From assembly GCA_017525225.1 (NCBI GenBank), contig JAFXTB010000162.1:20270-84269 (forward strand): 64,000 nt of DNA, read 5' to 3'. The position numbers were made by a program, and so were the translations under genes. This document shows positions 1 to 10,703 of the stretch, piece by piece (positions within the stretch are counted from its first letter, which is position 1; the number at the start of each line of letters is the position of its first letter). The notes beneath the pieces were generated by a model, which did not search any database, was not told the origin of the DNA, and worked only from the letters and a program-made list of their open reading frames with translations. Source of the stretch: Kiritimatiellia bacterium. Lineage in GTDB: Bacteria; Verrucomicrobiota; Kiritimatiellia; RFP12; UBA1067.

Positions 1-3000
1 GTCGCGGCAGCATAGAGCGTCCCCTTGAACGTACCCACGGCCCACGCGGGGAGCTCTGCCACATCGAGCTTCACCTTGTAGGTCCAGGTCTTCTTCTTGT
101 TGGACGCGAGCGCGACCGTCACCGTCGCAGTGTACACCTTCTTAACGGTGGGCACACCGGTCACCTTGCCGCTCTTAAACTTCAATCCCTTCGGCAGTCC
201 CGTCACCTTCGTGATCGACACCACGCTCTCGCCCACAACCGACAGCTTCGCCGAATAGCTCACGCCGACAGTGAGATTCGTCTCCGCCCACGTCAGCGTC
301 GGCTTCGCGAGCTCGCTCTCCTTCTTGAAAGTGGCCGTGAGCGACGCGCCGTCCGCCGGCACCTTGTACTTGTAGGTTGTGGCAAGCGACAGCACCGTTG
401 CCTCTTCCCCGTCCCCAGTCACCCAGCCGGTGAACGCATACCCCTTCTTAGGCGTGGCCTTCAGTGTGGCGGTCTTGCCGGCGAGGTACGAGCCAGCGCC
501 CTTCACCGTGCCGCCCGCCTTGTTGTCCACGACCACCGTCACCTTCGGATACGGCTTGAACGTCGCGTAGTACGTGGCGTCGTTCGTGGCCGTCACCTTG
601 ATCGTAGCGGATTTCGCAAGGAATTCTCCTAAACCACCAACCTGTTCACTATTCACTATCCCCTCTTCACACTCTCTATACCATCCCTCGAAGCTCCAAT
701 ACTTCGTCGGCGTCGCCTTCAGCGTCACCACCTTGCCATCGGCGTACCTGCCGCTGCCCGTGGTCTTGCCGCCGTTCGCTGGATCGGCGAGAGCGCGCAC
801 ATACCGCGCAACGGCGAACTTCGGCGTCACCTTCTTGGACTTGCGCGTCTTGTCCGCGATCGTGGCCTTGGTGGAGTACGTCTTCCCGTTCGAGTACGTC
901 CAGCCGACGAACACGTACCCGGGCAGAGCCTTCGCCGTCACGTTGCCCTTCTTGTCCTTCTTCGTGAAGTAGCCCGCCAGGACGTCGCCCTCCTGGTAGG
1001 GCCCGCTCGCCGAGCGGGCCGCATACACCGCCGTCGCCCCCGCCGGCAGGGCGGCCAGCCCTCTGGTCTCCTCCTCCTCTTCGTTCGCCACGTCGGGCCA
1101 TTGCGCGTCCTTGATCCGTACCGTGCAGACCCTGGCCTCGCCCAGCGCCATGCCGCTCGCCGCAGCCAGCTGGAGCGTGAGGAGCTCATCGCCCTCCACG
1201 AGCGCATCGGCCTTGACCGGGATCGTGACAACCTTCTCCCCGACCTCGCCCGCCGCCCACGTGAGCGTGACCGGATACTTCGTCTTGCCCAGGTTCAGAT
1301 CCACCGCCGAAGCGGTGTTGTACGCGAGATACAGCTTCACGCTTGAATTCGTGTCGGCATTGCCGCCCATCACGCGAATGACCACGTTGCTTCCCTCGTC
1401 GGATTCGACGTTCGCCTCGGCGAAATTCACAGTCCATCTTTCCGGCGCGACGGTGTTCCACCACGCGGGATCGGTTTCGATCGGGTCGTTCGTGTCGAAC
1501 ACGATGATGGCTGAATTGTCGATGCGTACGCCAGGAGGCGCATCTTCGCGCACCTTGACGCGGTAGGTGAGATGTCCCTCGCCGCAATGCGTCGCAGGGT
1601 TGTTCGGCGGCAGGAATCCACCTCTCACATCTTTCGGCCATGTGTCGCCTGAAGCAGGATCGACTACCCGCATGTACCAACGGACCTCGCCCTTGTCGCT
1701 GTCGAGATCGACAATGGAGCGGACAATTAGGTTCGTGCCGGTCATCGTCACCTCGTTCGTGGCGCATTGCTTGCCGGCGAGACCAAGGTCGATCTGGTCG
1801 CCAAACGCCACCTCGCCCATCTCGAAGGTGGACCAGTCGAGATACTCGCTCAAGGAGTTGGTCACAAATACCTCCTGTGCGGCGGCAGTGGCATTGGTCT
1901 GGTTCTCGAAGTAGATCGTATACGGCATCCACTGCCCCGGCTTCACGAAACGCTGCGTATCTGGATCGCCCTTCCCCAGCGGTCCCGCCATCTCGTTGGG
2001 GTCCCGCCCGGCGACACTGCTACCTCCTCCGCCGCCTTCTCCTCCGCCGCCGCCACCGGCGCCACACTGGCAGTTCTCGCAATCACCATCGCACGTAGGG
2101 CAATTTGGCCCACACTTACACCTTTGAGGATTGATTACGAGATTTGCAAACGCTTTTTTATCTCGCGTCAAACCGTCCTTGTACTTTTGGGTGACGACAA
2201 CGCGTACTTCCAACGGATCCTTGAATCCTTTCGTTTCATATTTGTGCGTGTAGGAGCTACCGAAGAATTCCGGACTACCATCGCCCCAGTTTATGGATTC
2301 CAAATAATCGCAATGTTCTGAATCGTTCCAATCTACTCCGGTTGTCACCCTCGCATTTCCTTTGTCATCAATCGTCTTACTCAAGATCTTTGGCACTGCT
2401 GAATATGACACGCGGAATGGACACTCACCCCGTACAAGAGGCCAACTTTGGGGAAGGATGGCGACTTTACCTTCCCAGCATCCTAACCCTACTCCAGCCT
2501 CGAATGGAGTGAAGGTGATCGATCCACCCGCACCAAGCACAAACTGCCCTTCATCTGGCTCAAATTCCCCTCTCAAGGTTTTCTTGTAGGAGCAATCAAG
2601 TCCTACCTTTACCCCAATAGCAAGTGCCTTGGCCTTGACCGCCTTGAAATTAAATCCAGCGCCGACATCGACACCGAGCCCGGCCTCAATCGCGAAGCCT
2701 GGGCAAAAGGCGCTCTTTGTCTTTTCATTGGACTTTCTTTCATTGATCGGTCCAGAGCGAGGTCCATTCGCATCATATCTGAACCATCTTCCACGTCTGT
2801 CGGTCCGTGAAACCAACTCAAATCTTCCATCATAGCCCCCATGTATACCACCACTCACATATGCCGATCCCTCAACCGTCATCGGTATCGGTCCCGCCAT
2901 GAATTTTCCAAGTTCAACTGATTTGGAGACATTAATCGGCTGGAAATCGATTCCTGCACTAAAGTCGACACCCACATTGATAGACACAGAACGCGCCACC

Positions 3001-6000
3001 TCAAAATAGACCATCGTTATCTTCCCGTCAGAGACCTCGAAAGCCATATGCCCATCTATCTCCGGGGCTATCGTTATGTATGGAAATTTAAGCTCACCAA
3101 TTATGGTATTGGATATCTTGAACGGAGCATACGGACAAGAATTACGGATCTGTGGCAGAATCTCGCTTAATTTCGCTGTAAACCAACTCTCAGCCCCTCC
3201 TTTTGCAACAACTCCAGAGACAGAACGGAATACATCTGTAACATCTGCTGCCTGTACCCTGAGCGCGATACCACCAGAACCTCTGTCAATCGATTCCACC
3301 TTTACCGCAGCCGGACCATCACGGAACGGCACGACGAGAACATCTCCCACCTTGCAATCCGAGCCGATCGCTTCATCAACAACGATTTCATTCTCGGATG
3401 CCATAGAGACCAAATCTCCTGCGGACAGCGATCTTACGCCTTCATTCAATTCCGTACCAACATTCTCTCTTACCTCAACACATGCACTGTACGCATAATT
3501 TGTCCATGTTCCTTCATCATCTTGAACTTGAAGCATGACATCGTAGATTCCACTTTGCGCATATACCGTCGTCGGGGCGACTTCGGTAGAATCAATGGTC
3601 CCGTCCGCATCAAAATCCCATTGAAAAGCTTTTGACGCAAGAACCGCTTCGTCATCTATCTCGAAAGTTATCTCGCATGGGGCAAAACATACCGACATGT
3701 TTGGACGGAATGGCAAAAAGGACGGGATTGCGATGTCAACAAATGCCGTCTCATCCCTGGTCGCAGCGACTTTTATATCCTCAAACGACTTGGCATATCG
3801 TTCAATGGAAGAAATCGTATATTCCCCTGGCTGTACACCAGGAATCGCAAACCTCCCATTCGCATCCGTCGATGCTGAATACATTAAGGCATTGGTAGTG
3901 CCGTCTGTCGCTACCAAGATGATCGGCAGGTCAACGGGCGGCGCGTGGCCGCTCTCGAATGAGACCCTTCCTTCTATCCTCGCGGCAGTCGGCAGAATAA
4001 TCTGTCCGTCAAATGCACCAGAACCGACTGGCATCTCCGTTTCTGGAAAGACCTTGTGTGCAAGGACACGGACAATGCAATTGTCATTGGTGACACCCCA
4101 GAACACAAAGCCTCCTGACGAGTCGGTAGTAGCGGAATCGATCCGCCCACCGTCCGCAAGCAGTTCCACCTGCGCTCCCGGCTGCATGACATATCCTGCA
4201 GCCGACACAACCGTCCCGGCAATCGGTCGCAGCGACGAATGAACAACAAGGTCAAGACAGTCTCCTGAAGCGGTACTTATCGGCGTACGTCTCACACCAT
4301 CCACATCTTCGGTCTCTAGCCAGAGTCCTGCCGACTTTGGTACATCAAAAAAGGCGAACTCCCCTTCTTGTCCAGTGACGGCCGAATGCGCCACAGTTCC
4401 AGAATCGTCTTTCAGCGCAACCGGTCGTCCGACCATGGGACGAGAGATCGCATCGTTGAAAAGCCTACCTGTCACCATCGCATTGTCGAACCCAATTGCC
4501 GTCTTGTTGGCGAGATCTCTTGCACGCGTGAAATCTCCCGCCTCGAGCCCGGCAAGACCAAGTCGCGTCACTGCGACAGAAAGCCCTTCTGCAAAATCCT
4601 TCCATGTCGTGAACACGCTGTCCCGCTTGACATCCCAGTCAAAGCCAAGTACGGAATACGAAATATTGTATTCTCCTCCACCCGGACTGAAGAAAAAGTA
4701 TTGGCGTCCGGTCTCGCCCGGCATGATCTTGCCAGCCTGCGCGGATTTGCCTGCACCTATGAATATGGCCGATTTGGAATACTCGCCATCCTGTGTGAGC
4801 GAAAGGGCTGTACCATTCGATGCCTTCAGTGTAATGATTGGAGCAAGGGCCTCGGCATTGCCAGAATTGTGCCACTCCACGAAACCCGAGGAGATGCGTC
4901 CACTACGTACAAAGGCCGGCGTGTCAATGGAAAACGATAGCTTGGGCTGGGCTGGACTAGCCTGGACCGCAAGCGCGGCCGCCAAACGAGCACTGGTAAC
5001 ACCTGCGACCGCAACCAGATCATGACGCATGCCAGGCGTCAACATGCCGCAGTCAACCTTTGCAAGAATGCGATCCGAGGACACGTAGGTCACGCTTGAT
5101 GCCGGAATCGTCCGTGTGCCCGTAAAGGAGACCGATGTTGCCGGAGTGAATCCAGTGCCATCGATGGAAAGCGTCGCGATGCCTGACGAAGGCAGTACGG
5201 CAGGGACAACGCCAGTGATCGCAATCCCATCGGGTTCCGTCGATAGCGTGTACCCTGCGGAGACATCGCTTTCCATCACGACATATGTTTCGACAGCACC
5301 TTCTGGGACCATGAACGCAACGCCATCACCCACTACTGTGGCTTTGCCGGAACATAGGGTATCCTGCGGCATGAACCCAAAACCCCAAGTCACCCTGGTC
5401 CCTTCTGGAACGGCTATGCGAACGAGCCGGTTGACCGTATCCTGGTTGAATGGCAATTTTAGCACGGCTGGAACGCCGGGCGACACGCGTCCTGAAACTG
5501 CCGATGAAACATCTGTAGCGGCAACAACGATCTCGACAGGAACGGAACCCACAACAGCATTGTTTTCGGTATGATCTCCTTCCAATATGTCGCGATGTGT
5601 ATTTATCTGCACTTTTGGAAACCATGGCCCCTCTTTCAGCGCAGGCACCATGAAAGTACCCGAACAGACGATGCTTCCACCAGGAGGGATGCTCCCCTCG
5701 GAATTTCTTTCTCCAAGGGACACCGTGCGGCCATTGGCGGATACAAGCGATACATTGTCGCGCCACGAGCCTGCCACGATGCAATCTCCTCCATTGGAAA
5801 CCACCCAGCTCACCCTCAGCATCTCACCCGGAGAAACCTCCCCATCCGTGCCGACACTCGTCGCAACAAGATCGACCTTGGCCCGGCTCTGCACCTCGAA
5901 AATTCCTATGTCAGCCAGATTTGCAGCGCCGCCGGGTATGTTCTTGACGCTTGTCACGCGCGGTTGTCCGTAGAAATCATTTGTTGGTGCCATGACACCG

Positions 6001-7646
6001 GCCGCATCTATGCATGGAGAGGCAAGTTCAATCCTGAAATCACCGTTTTCAGGATCGGCAAAGAGGGGATCTCCGTATGTCATGCCACTTGCCGCATCAT
6101 CACCCCCGACGTATGAAACCCAGTTTGTAGGGATCTCCTGCCCCCCCGAATAGGCCAGGCAATTTACGGTCAACGAGCCAGGGGCGCAAGTTGTACACAT
6201 CCAGAACACGGAATTGCTGACAACGGTGCCGAATGCCCCTTGCCTGCACTGGGAGATTATCCCGTTCACGAATGTCGCTCGTTCCCGAGAGGTCTCATCC
6301 GCCATACCTGTCCAATGATTGTCTATTCCAAAATCTGCGTCTTCAAGGATGCAGTTCTCGGCATACACCCTTCCTGCACTTTCCACCACACCGATCATCC
6401 TTGTCGCAGAATGCTTCAAGATGCATCCAGAAAGGTAGTTGGTTCCGCGACGTGCAACCACCATCCCATGCGATATTCCAGATTGCACCATGCCATCAGG
6501 TGCGCCACCATAGTAGATGTTGGCATAGTTCAGATATGCCGTCCCCGTTTGGTTTATTATTCCGGCCCAGTCCCCTATCTCCGGAGCGACATTCCCTTCC
6601 TCGGGATTCGTGTTGCCGCCATGGGTGTCATCTCTTGCCGAGGTGAACACCACCGGGAATTCACGCGTACCATGCACATCCAGTACGCCCATGACCCTGA
6701 GCAGCCCGCCACGCTTGAACTTGATGGTCGTCCCCGGAGGAACTATCAGCCTGCCGGTGGACGCCACAATCAGATTGGAGACAACGTACACCTTGCCTGG
6801 AGACAACCCATAGGTGCTGCCGATCGACATCGGCAGGTAGCCGATATTGTCAAATTTCCAGGCGTCTCTGCCGACATGCTCCACCGCATCGGGAGGATTG
6901 AAGCTATACGTCGAAAGCGGACAGCCGCGGAAGGCGTAGTCCCCCACCCAGGCAAGGCTCGACGGCTCGGCAAAGGACACTCTAGACAGCGCAGTGCAGG
7001 AATCGAATGCACAGTCGTCTATCTTCACAACGCTGCGCGGAATGGTGACACCCGTCAGGTTGGTGCAGTTTCTGAAGGCGCCATACCCTATCTCCGTGAG
7101 TCCCTCCGGCAAGTCGACGCCCTTCAGCGCCTGGCAACCGACAAAGGCATTGGTCCCGATGACCGCCACTCCACCGGCAAGGGCTATATGCGTCATGCGC
7201 TGGAACGAACTCATGAACACCGTGGCAATGCGTCCTGTACATGCGCATTGGGGGAGCGTGACGTCAACCAGATTCGAGCAAAGCGAAAAGGCGCTCATCC
7301 CGATGTTCGTCACGCTGCCGGGCATCGTCAACCGTTCAAGGCCGAAGCATCGCGCAAACGCTCCATTCCCCAGATTCACCACGCCATCAGGGATCGCGAC
7401 GCTGGTGAGATTGCTGCAGTTCATGAACGCGCTGTTGCCGATGCCTGCCACATCCTTGCCGCCAAGCGTGGCGGGAATTTCAAGGTGTCCCGGGTACGCT
7501 TGCGGCGCCATCTTCTGGATTTCGGCCATGCCGCCGACAATGCGATAGTTCCAGGTGCAGCCAGTATCGGGATCGTTCCAGACCTCGGCCCGGGCGCAAA
7601 AAGCGACCGATGCCGCCATCACGGCAGAGATTAATCCTGTTTTCAT
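1..7646 (-). CDS. Giant modular secreted protein (C-terminus beyond window)
   Basis: One reading frame stays open on the minus strand from the ATG at 7646 to position 1, giving at least 2,548 residues. Order seen: signal peptide (about 1-22); BspA-type LRR_5 repeats (about 40-255, pattern AF..C..L..V.IP); right-handed beta-helix (about 280-550, ending in a DPLFADP/SPCIDAAG motif); CARDB (about 585-700); IPT/TIG (about 810-880); carboxypeptidase-regulatory-like repeats (about 1065-1300); PKD (about 1320-1390, WDFDADG); an unassigned beta-rich region; a second PKD (INWGDGSP); a Cys/Gly-rich linker (about 1842-1876); a DUF11-like domain opening DPNEMAGP; Calx-beta (about 2070-2180); InlB-like repeats; and a putative-Ig repeat near the window edge. 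It is probably a surface-displayed adhesin or binding protein. The start is chosen because a TATAAT box lies 7 nt upstream. A small palindrome (995-1022) is embedded in frame near residue 2,210. Confidence 0.9.
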   Translation of the reverse strand, partial: MKTGLISAVMAASVAFCARAEVWNDPDTGCTWNYRIVGGMAEIQKMAPQAYPGHLEIPATLGGKDVAGIGNSAFMNCSNLTSVAIPDGVVNLGNGAFARCFGLERLTMPGSVTNIGMSAFSLCSNLVDVTLPQCACTGRIATVFMSSFQRMTHIALAGGVAVIGTNAFVGCQALKGVDLPEGLTEIGYGAFRNCTNLTGVTIPRSVVKIDDCAFDSCTALSRVSFAEPSSLAWVGDYAFRGCPLSTYSFNPPDAVEHVGRDAWKFDNIGYLPMSIGSTYGLSPGKVYVVSNLIVASTGRLIVPPGTTIKFKRGGLLRVMGVLDVHGTREFPVVFTSARDDTHGGNTNPEEGNVAPEIGDWAGIINQTGTAYLNYANIYYGGAPDGMVQSGISHGMVVARRGTNYLSGCILKHSATRMIGVVESAGRVYAENCILEDADFGIDNHWTGMADETSRERATFVNGIISQCRQGAFGTVVSNSVFWMCTTCAPGSLTVNCLAYSGGQEIPTNWVSYVGGDDAASGMTYGDPLFADPENGDFRIELASPCIDAAGVMAPTNDFYGQPRVTSVKNIPGGAANLADIGIFEVQSRAKVDLVATSVGTDGEVSPGEMLRVSWVVSNGGDCIVAGSWRDNVSLVSANGRTVSLGERNSEGSIPPGGSIVCSGTFMVPALKEGPWFPKVQINTHRDILEGDHTENNAVVGSVPVEIVVAATDVSSAVSGRVSPGVPAVLKLPFNQDTVNRLVRIAVPEGTRVTWGFGFMPQDTLCSGKATVVGDGVAFMVPEGAVETYVVMESDVSAGYTLSTEPDGIAITGVVPAVLPSSGIATLSIDGTGFTPATSVSFTGTRTIPASSVTYVSSDRILAKVDCGMLTPGMRHDLVAVAGVTSARLAAALAVQASPAQPKLSFSIDTPAFVRSGRISSGFVEWHNSGNAEALAPIITLKASNGTALSLTQDGEYSKSAIFIGAGKSAQAGKIMPGETGRQYFFFSPGGGEYNISYSVLGFDWDVKRDSVFTTWKDFAEGLSVAVTRLGLAGLEAGDFTRARDLANKTAIGFDNAMVTGRLFNDAISRPMVGRPVALKDDSGTVAHSAVTGQEGEFAFFDVPKSAGLWLETEDVDGVRRTPISTASGDCLDLVVHSSLRPIAGTVVSAAGYVMQPGAQVELLADGGRIDSATTDSSGGFVFWGVTNDNCIVRVLAHKVFPETEMPVGSGAFDGQIILPTAARIEGRVSFESGHAPPVDLPIILVATDGTTNALMYSASTDANGRFAIPGVQPGEYTISSIERYAKSFEDIKVAATRDETAFVDIAIPSFLPFRPNMSVCFAPCEITFEIDDEAVLASKAFQWDFDADGTIDSTEVAPTTVYAQSGIYDVMLQVQDDEGTWTNYAYSACVEVRENVGTELNEGVRSLSAGDLVSMASENEIVVDEAIGSDCKVGDVLVVPFRDGPAAVKVESIDRGSGGIALRVQAADVTDVFRSVSGVVAKGGAESWFTAKLSEILPQIRNSCPYAPFKISNTIIGELKFPYITIAPEIDGHMAFEVSDGKITMVYFEVARSVSINVGVDFSAGIDFQPINVSKSVELGKFMAGPIPMTVEGSAYVSGGIHGGYDGRFELVSRTDRRGRWFRYDANGPRSGPINERKSNEKTKSAFCPGFAIEAGLGVDVGAGFNFKAVKAKALAIGVKVGLDCSYKKTLRGEFEPDEGQFVLGAGGSITFTPFEAGVGLGCWEGKVAILPQSWPLVRGECPFRVSYSAVPKILSKTIDDKGNARVTTGVDWNDSEHCDYLESINWGDGSPEFFGSSYTHKYETKGFKDPLEVRVVVTQKYKDGLTRDKKAFANLVINPQRCKCGPNCPTCDGDCENCQCGAGGGGGGEGGGGGSSVAGRDPNEMAGPLGKGDPDTQRFVKPGQWMPYTIYFENQTNATAAAQEVFVTNSLSEYLDWSTFEMGEVAFGDQIDLGLAGKQCATNEVTMTGTNLIVRSIVDLDSDKGEVRWYMRVVDPASGDTWPKDVRGGFLPPNNPATHCGEGHLTYRVKVREDAPPGVRIDNSAIIVFDTNDPIETDPAWWNTVAPERWTVNFAEANVESDEGSNVVIRVMGGNADTNSSVKLYLAYNTASAVDLNLGKTKYPVTLTWAAGEVGEKVVTIPVKADALVEGDELLTLQLAAASGMALGEARVCTVRIKDAQWPDVANEEEEETRGLAALPAGATAVYAARSASGPYQEGDVLAGYFTKKDKKGNVTAKALPGYVFVGWTYSNGKTYSTKATIADKTRKSKKVTPKFAVARYVRALADPANGGKTTGSGRYADGKVVTLKATPTKYWSFEGWYRECEEGIVNSEQVGGLGEFLAKSATIKVTATNDATYYATFKPYPKVTVVVDNKAGGTVKGAGSYLAGKTATLKATPKKGYAFTGWVTGDGEEATVLSLATTYKYKVPADGASLTATFKKESELAKPTLTWAETNLTVGVSYSAKLSVVGESVVSITKVTGLPKGLKFKSGKVTGVPTVKKVYTATVTVALASNKKKTWTYKVKLDVAELPAWAVGTFKGTLYAAA
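995..1022 (+). repeat. Small palindromic repeat, copy 1 (inside giant protein gene)
   Basis: It begins GGTAGGGCCCGCTC and continues as its own reverse complement (GAGCGGGCC). It is read by the giant gene on the opposite strand, where it encodes AARSASGP in frame at the Calx-beta/InlB junction. It has the same sequence as copies 2 and 4 over at least 24 bases. Confidence 0.85.
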
Positions 7647-7653
7647 GGCCGGC

Positions 7654-7662
7654 ATTATACCA
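7654..7662 (-). promoter_or_regulatory. Extended -10 promoter of giant protein, leaderless spacing
   Basis: On the minus strand TTTTGGTATAAT ends at 7654. The ATG at 7646 follows after 7 nt, so the expected transcription start coincides with the start codon. No ribosome-binding site fits in between. The same arrangement recurs at other genes in this window. Confidence 0.75.
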
Positions 7663-7737
7663 AAACGCACCGCCTGACGCCAGCAGAACGGAGGATCAAG
7701 AGGATGGACGCAGAACCGAACGGCGCCTTCATGGCAA

Positions 7738-7764
7738 AACGCCCTTGCGCAGGGCAAGGGCGTT
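7738..7764 (-). terminator. Intrinsic terminator of the glyS-led operon
   Basis: There is a perfect 10-bp stem (7738-7747 with 7755-7764) and a 7-nt loop, followed on the minus strand by TTTT. It lies 27 bp past the esterase stop codon and closes the minus-strand operon that begins near 21 kb. Confidence 0.8.
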
Positions 7765-7790
7765 GGGGTGAACCGTTGATTCTCCGGCGT

Positions 7791-9161
7791 CTACTGGCAC
7801 TCGATCACAAGATCGCGGCCTTCGTACGACGGCGGGACGTATCCATGCTGCGATCCCTGGACCCAGGTGATCTTCTTGTTGCCCGGTATGTTGTTCCAGA
7901 GCTTCGCAAGCCCCATCGGCGGACAGCAGTAGTCGCCCAGGCCGGCGCGCGTGATCTCGGTACGGCAGGTGGACGGTATGCGCCGGGCGAAGTTCGCCGC
8001 ATCGTAGTAGCCCATCGCATCGGTCCACGGGATGTACCATCCGTCGCTGGATATCTCGCGCTTGAGGCGCGTCCCGTTCATGAACATGTCGCAGCACCAG
8101 GTGATGCCGCTTTCCGCCTTGGTGACCCCTTCTCCGCAGCCGGCGGCCCATATCGTCTGCAGTCCGCCCTGGCTGCCGCCGGAGGCGATGAGATCCTTTC
8201 CGTTCCAACCCTCGACCGTCTTGAGGAACTGCAGCGCACGCTTGACGCGGAGCACCATGCCGTTGAAGTACGCGACCTCCGGGTCGGCGTTCTGCTTCGG
8301 GTCAAAGGCGTAGGAGTAGCCGTGCGAGCGCGTCTCCCAGCGGAGCGCCTTGGTGTCGGCATCGGTCGCGCCGAACTCCTCAAGCTTCAGACCGTGCGCG
8401 TTGATGTTGAACTCGATCTCCCCGCTGCGCAGGTATGCGGACTTTACGTGCCTGCAGGCGTCGCCGTTGTAGCCATGCGTCGAAAGACGACAGGGATATG
8501 TCTTGCCTGCATACACGTCCTTGGGGACGGAGAGGTAGCCGGTCACAGGACGCAGCCCGGCGCAGTCGACGCGCACCGCGAAGAAGCGGCAGTTCGCGTT
8601 GGGCGACTTTATCTCGATGCGGTCCGCCTTGATCGGTACGAGGTCGAGGCGTTTGTACTGCTTCGCCCAGAATGCATCGAAGTCGGCGGGCTCCGGATGA
8701 GTGGCGAGCTGTTCGGGGCACACGCCGGCGCCGCCATCGAAGAACACGAACCTTTTGCGACGCTCGAACTCGTTCATCGCCCTGCGTCCCTCAGGCGTAG
8801 TCGTATCGCCGGTGTACACCTTCCTGTAGCGCGTGCCTGCCTTGTCGACGACATACGCCTCGAGGCGCACGAACCCCGGCTTGTCGATCTTGGCCTTGTA
8901 GGTGAACGGCATCGCGGAAAGCGGGATGCGCCCGTTCTCCTTCCCGCCGAAGTCATCGGTGCGCTTCCAGTCTAGGAAATACTCGCCCTCGGGGACGCTC
9001 CCCTCGACGCCCATCGCCGTCAGGGTGAAAGTCATCTCCTCACCTGGACGGTATGAAAGCGGCGACTTGTCGGTAACTCCCTTTATCCAGGCATTGTCGA
9101 GGGAACCTGCAAACACTACGCCGCATACGAGCGCGACCAGCGACACGATACGTTTCATCAT
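7791..9161 (-). CDS. Secreted acetylxylan esterase-like alpha/beta hydrolase (AXE1 type)
   Basis: 456 aa. A signal peptide (MMKRIVSLVALVCGVVFA) precedes a roughly 110-residue beta-rich region and then an AXE1/cephalosporin-C deacetylase-like hydrolase domain. The nucleophile motif GGSQGG is at about residue 327 and a C-terminal GSQHG, probably carrying the catalytic His, is at about 438. The family removes acetyl groups from xylan and acetylated sugars, so deacetylation of polysaccharide or oligosaccharide outside the cytoplasm is the likely role. The start at 9161 was chosen because AAGGAG lies 5 nt upstream and the signal peptide begins there; the longer frame upstream has no signal peptide. 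It is the last gene of the operon, 46 bp after the symporter, with a terminator behind it. The exact substrate is not visible. Confidence 0.85.
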   Translation of the reverse strand: MMKRIVSLVALVCGVVFAGSLDNAWIKGVTDKSPLSYRPGEEMTFTLTAMGVEGSVPEGEYFLDWKRTDDFGGKENGRIPLSAMPFTYKAKIDKPGFVRLEAYVVDKAGTRYRKVYTGDTTTPEGRRAMNEFERRKRFVFFDGGAGVCPEQLATHPEPADFDAFWAKQYKRLDLVPIKADRIEIKSPNANCRFFAVRVDCAGLRPVTGYLSVPKDVYAGKTYPCRLSTHGYNGDACRHVKSAYLRSGEIEFNINAHGLKLEEFGATDADTKALRWETRSHGYSYAFDPKQNADPEVAYFNGMVLRVKRALQFLKTVEGWNGKDLIASGGSQGGLQTIWAAGCGEGVTKAESGITWCCDMFMNGTRLKREISSDGWYIPWTDAMGYYDAANFARRIPSTCRTEITRAGLGDYCCPPMGLAKLWNNIPGNKKITWVQGSQHGYVPPSYEGRDLVIECQ

Positions 9162-9207
9162 CTTCACTCCTTTTGGTTTTTCATTACGTGCGGCGTCAGC
9201 CGCGCCT

Positions 9208-10701
9208 TTAGACAGTCTCTCCGTTCTGCGGCAATGCCCGGGCGGCTCCGTTTCCGCCATCTCGGACGAGAAGGCTAGCGACGGGCGCCACCACAAGGCA
9301 TGCGACCATGCCGAAGAATCCGTAAAGCAGCAGATGGGGCTTGCCGGCCCACGGCAGCGCGTCCAGCCCGAACGTGACGGCATAGTTCGCCACGAGTCCG
9401 CACACTGCTCCGAAGCCGTTGACGCGCTTCATGAAAAGCCCCATCAGGAAGAGGCTCCCGAGCCCTGCGGCGAGTATGCCGAGGAAGCGCTGGAACTGCT
9501 CGTAGATGGAGAATACGTCCATGTTGGCGAGAACGAGCGCGAAGCCGCCGCCGAAGATACCGGCGACGACCGTGCACACGCGGCCGCACATCAGCGGGTT
9601 GCGTCCCTTGAAGAGCCTCGTGTAGAAATCGGTCGTGAATGCGGACGCCGCCGAGTTGAGGTTCGCGGCAAGCGTGCTCACGGTCGCCGCGGCCACTGCG
9701 GCGAATACCACGCCCGAGACGCCGTTCGGCAGCATCTGCGCTATGTAGACGGGGAGGATCTGGTCGTTCTTGGCGAGAACGGGCGCGGCGACGTCCGGGC
9801 TGGAATGGTAGCATGTCCAGAGTCCCACACCGATAAGGAAGCAGAAGAGGCTCGTCGAGGCGGCGAGCACCACCTCCGTCCACATCGACTTGCGCGCCGC
9901 CGCGACGTCCTTCACCGCCATGTACCGCTGCACGCAGCGCTGGTCGGATGTGTACTGCGCAAAGTTGGCGATGAACCCGCCGAGGAACACCACCCAGAAG
10001 CATGCGCGCGACCAGTCGCCCGAGAAGTCGAACACGCGGAACTTCCCGTCGGCCATGCCGGTCTTCACGAAACCCGCGACACCGCCTTCAGTACCGAAGA
10101 CGAGAAACGACATTATGAGCACCATCGTGCCGAGCAGGAGCAGCGCCTGTACGAAGTCGCTCCACACCACGGCCTCCAGCCCGCCGAGCGCGCTGTAGAG
10201 GATGGTGACCGTCATCACGAGCACTATCGCGAGGTTGACGTTCATGCCGGTGACGGCCGCGAGGGCCACGGCCGGCAGATACGTCACCACCGCGATGCTC
10301 GCAATCATGAAGAGTATGAACGCGCCCGAGGCGAAGAACCTGCATGCCGGATTGAAGCGCCGTTCAAGGTATTCGTATGCGCTCGTCAGGTTGAGTTCGC
10401 GGAAGAACGGCAGATACCATCGCGATGCGATCACCACCGCCGGGAACGCGCCCAGGACGATCGGCAGGTACGTCATGTCGGATGCGTACACGAGCGCGGG
10501 GATGGAGAGGAACGTTATCGACGAGAACATGGCCGCGTAGAGCGAGAGCGACACCGCCCACCATGGCAGGTTGCCGCCACCCTTGAAGTAGTCGTCGGCG
10601 GAGCGGCTTCTGTGCATGAACCAGAATCCGACGCCCGCGATCGCGGCGAGATACCCCAGGACTATGACCCAGTTGATCCAGTGGAACTGATGCGCGTGCA
10701 T
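9208..10701 (-). CDS. Sodium:solute symporter (SSS family), copy A
   Basis: 497 aa, with about 13 hydrophobic segments. It begins MHAHQFHWINWVIVLGYL and carries the SSS-type LTSAYEYLERRF stretch in the third or fourth segment. The family couples uptake of sugars, sialic acids or other solutes to sodium. The start at 10701 lies 2 nt after the stop of the aminotransferase, so the two are probably translated together. It is strikingly similar along its whole length to the symporter at 58754-60256, including identical blocks such as FHWINWVIVLGYL and MTVTILYS, so the two are recent paralogues. The substrate cannot be read from sequence; the neighbours point to a sugar acid or amino-sugar derivative. 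Confidence 0.93.
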   Translation of the reverse strand: MHAHQFHWINWVIVLGYLAAIAGVGFWFMHRSRSADDYFKGGGNLPWWAVSLSLYAAMFSSITFLSIPALVYASDMTYLPIVLGAFPAVVIASRWYLPFFRELNLTSAYEYLERRFNPACRFFASGAFILFMIASIAVVTYLPAVALAAVTGMNVNLAIVLVMTVTILYSALGGLEAVVWSDFVQALLLLGTMVLIMSFLVFGTEGGVAGFVKTGMADGKFRVFDFSGDWSRACFWVVFLGGFIANFAQYTSDQRCVQRYMAVKDVAAARKSMWTEVVLAASTSLFCFLIGVGLWTCYHSSPDVAAPVLAKNDQILPVYIAQMLPNGVSGVVFAAVAAATVSTLAANLNSAASAFTTDFYTRLFKGRNPLMCGRVCTVVAGIFGGGFALVLANMDVFSIYEQFQRFLGILAAGLGSLFLMGLFMKRVNGFGAVCGLVANYAVTFGLDALPWAGKPHLLLYGFFGMVACLVVAPVASLLVRDGGNGAARALPQNGETV

Positions 10702-10703
10702 GG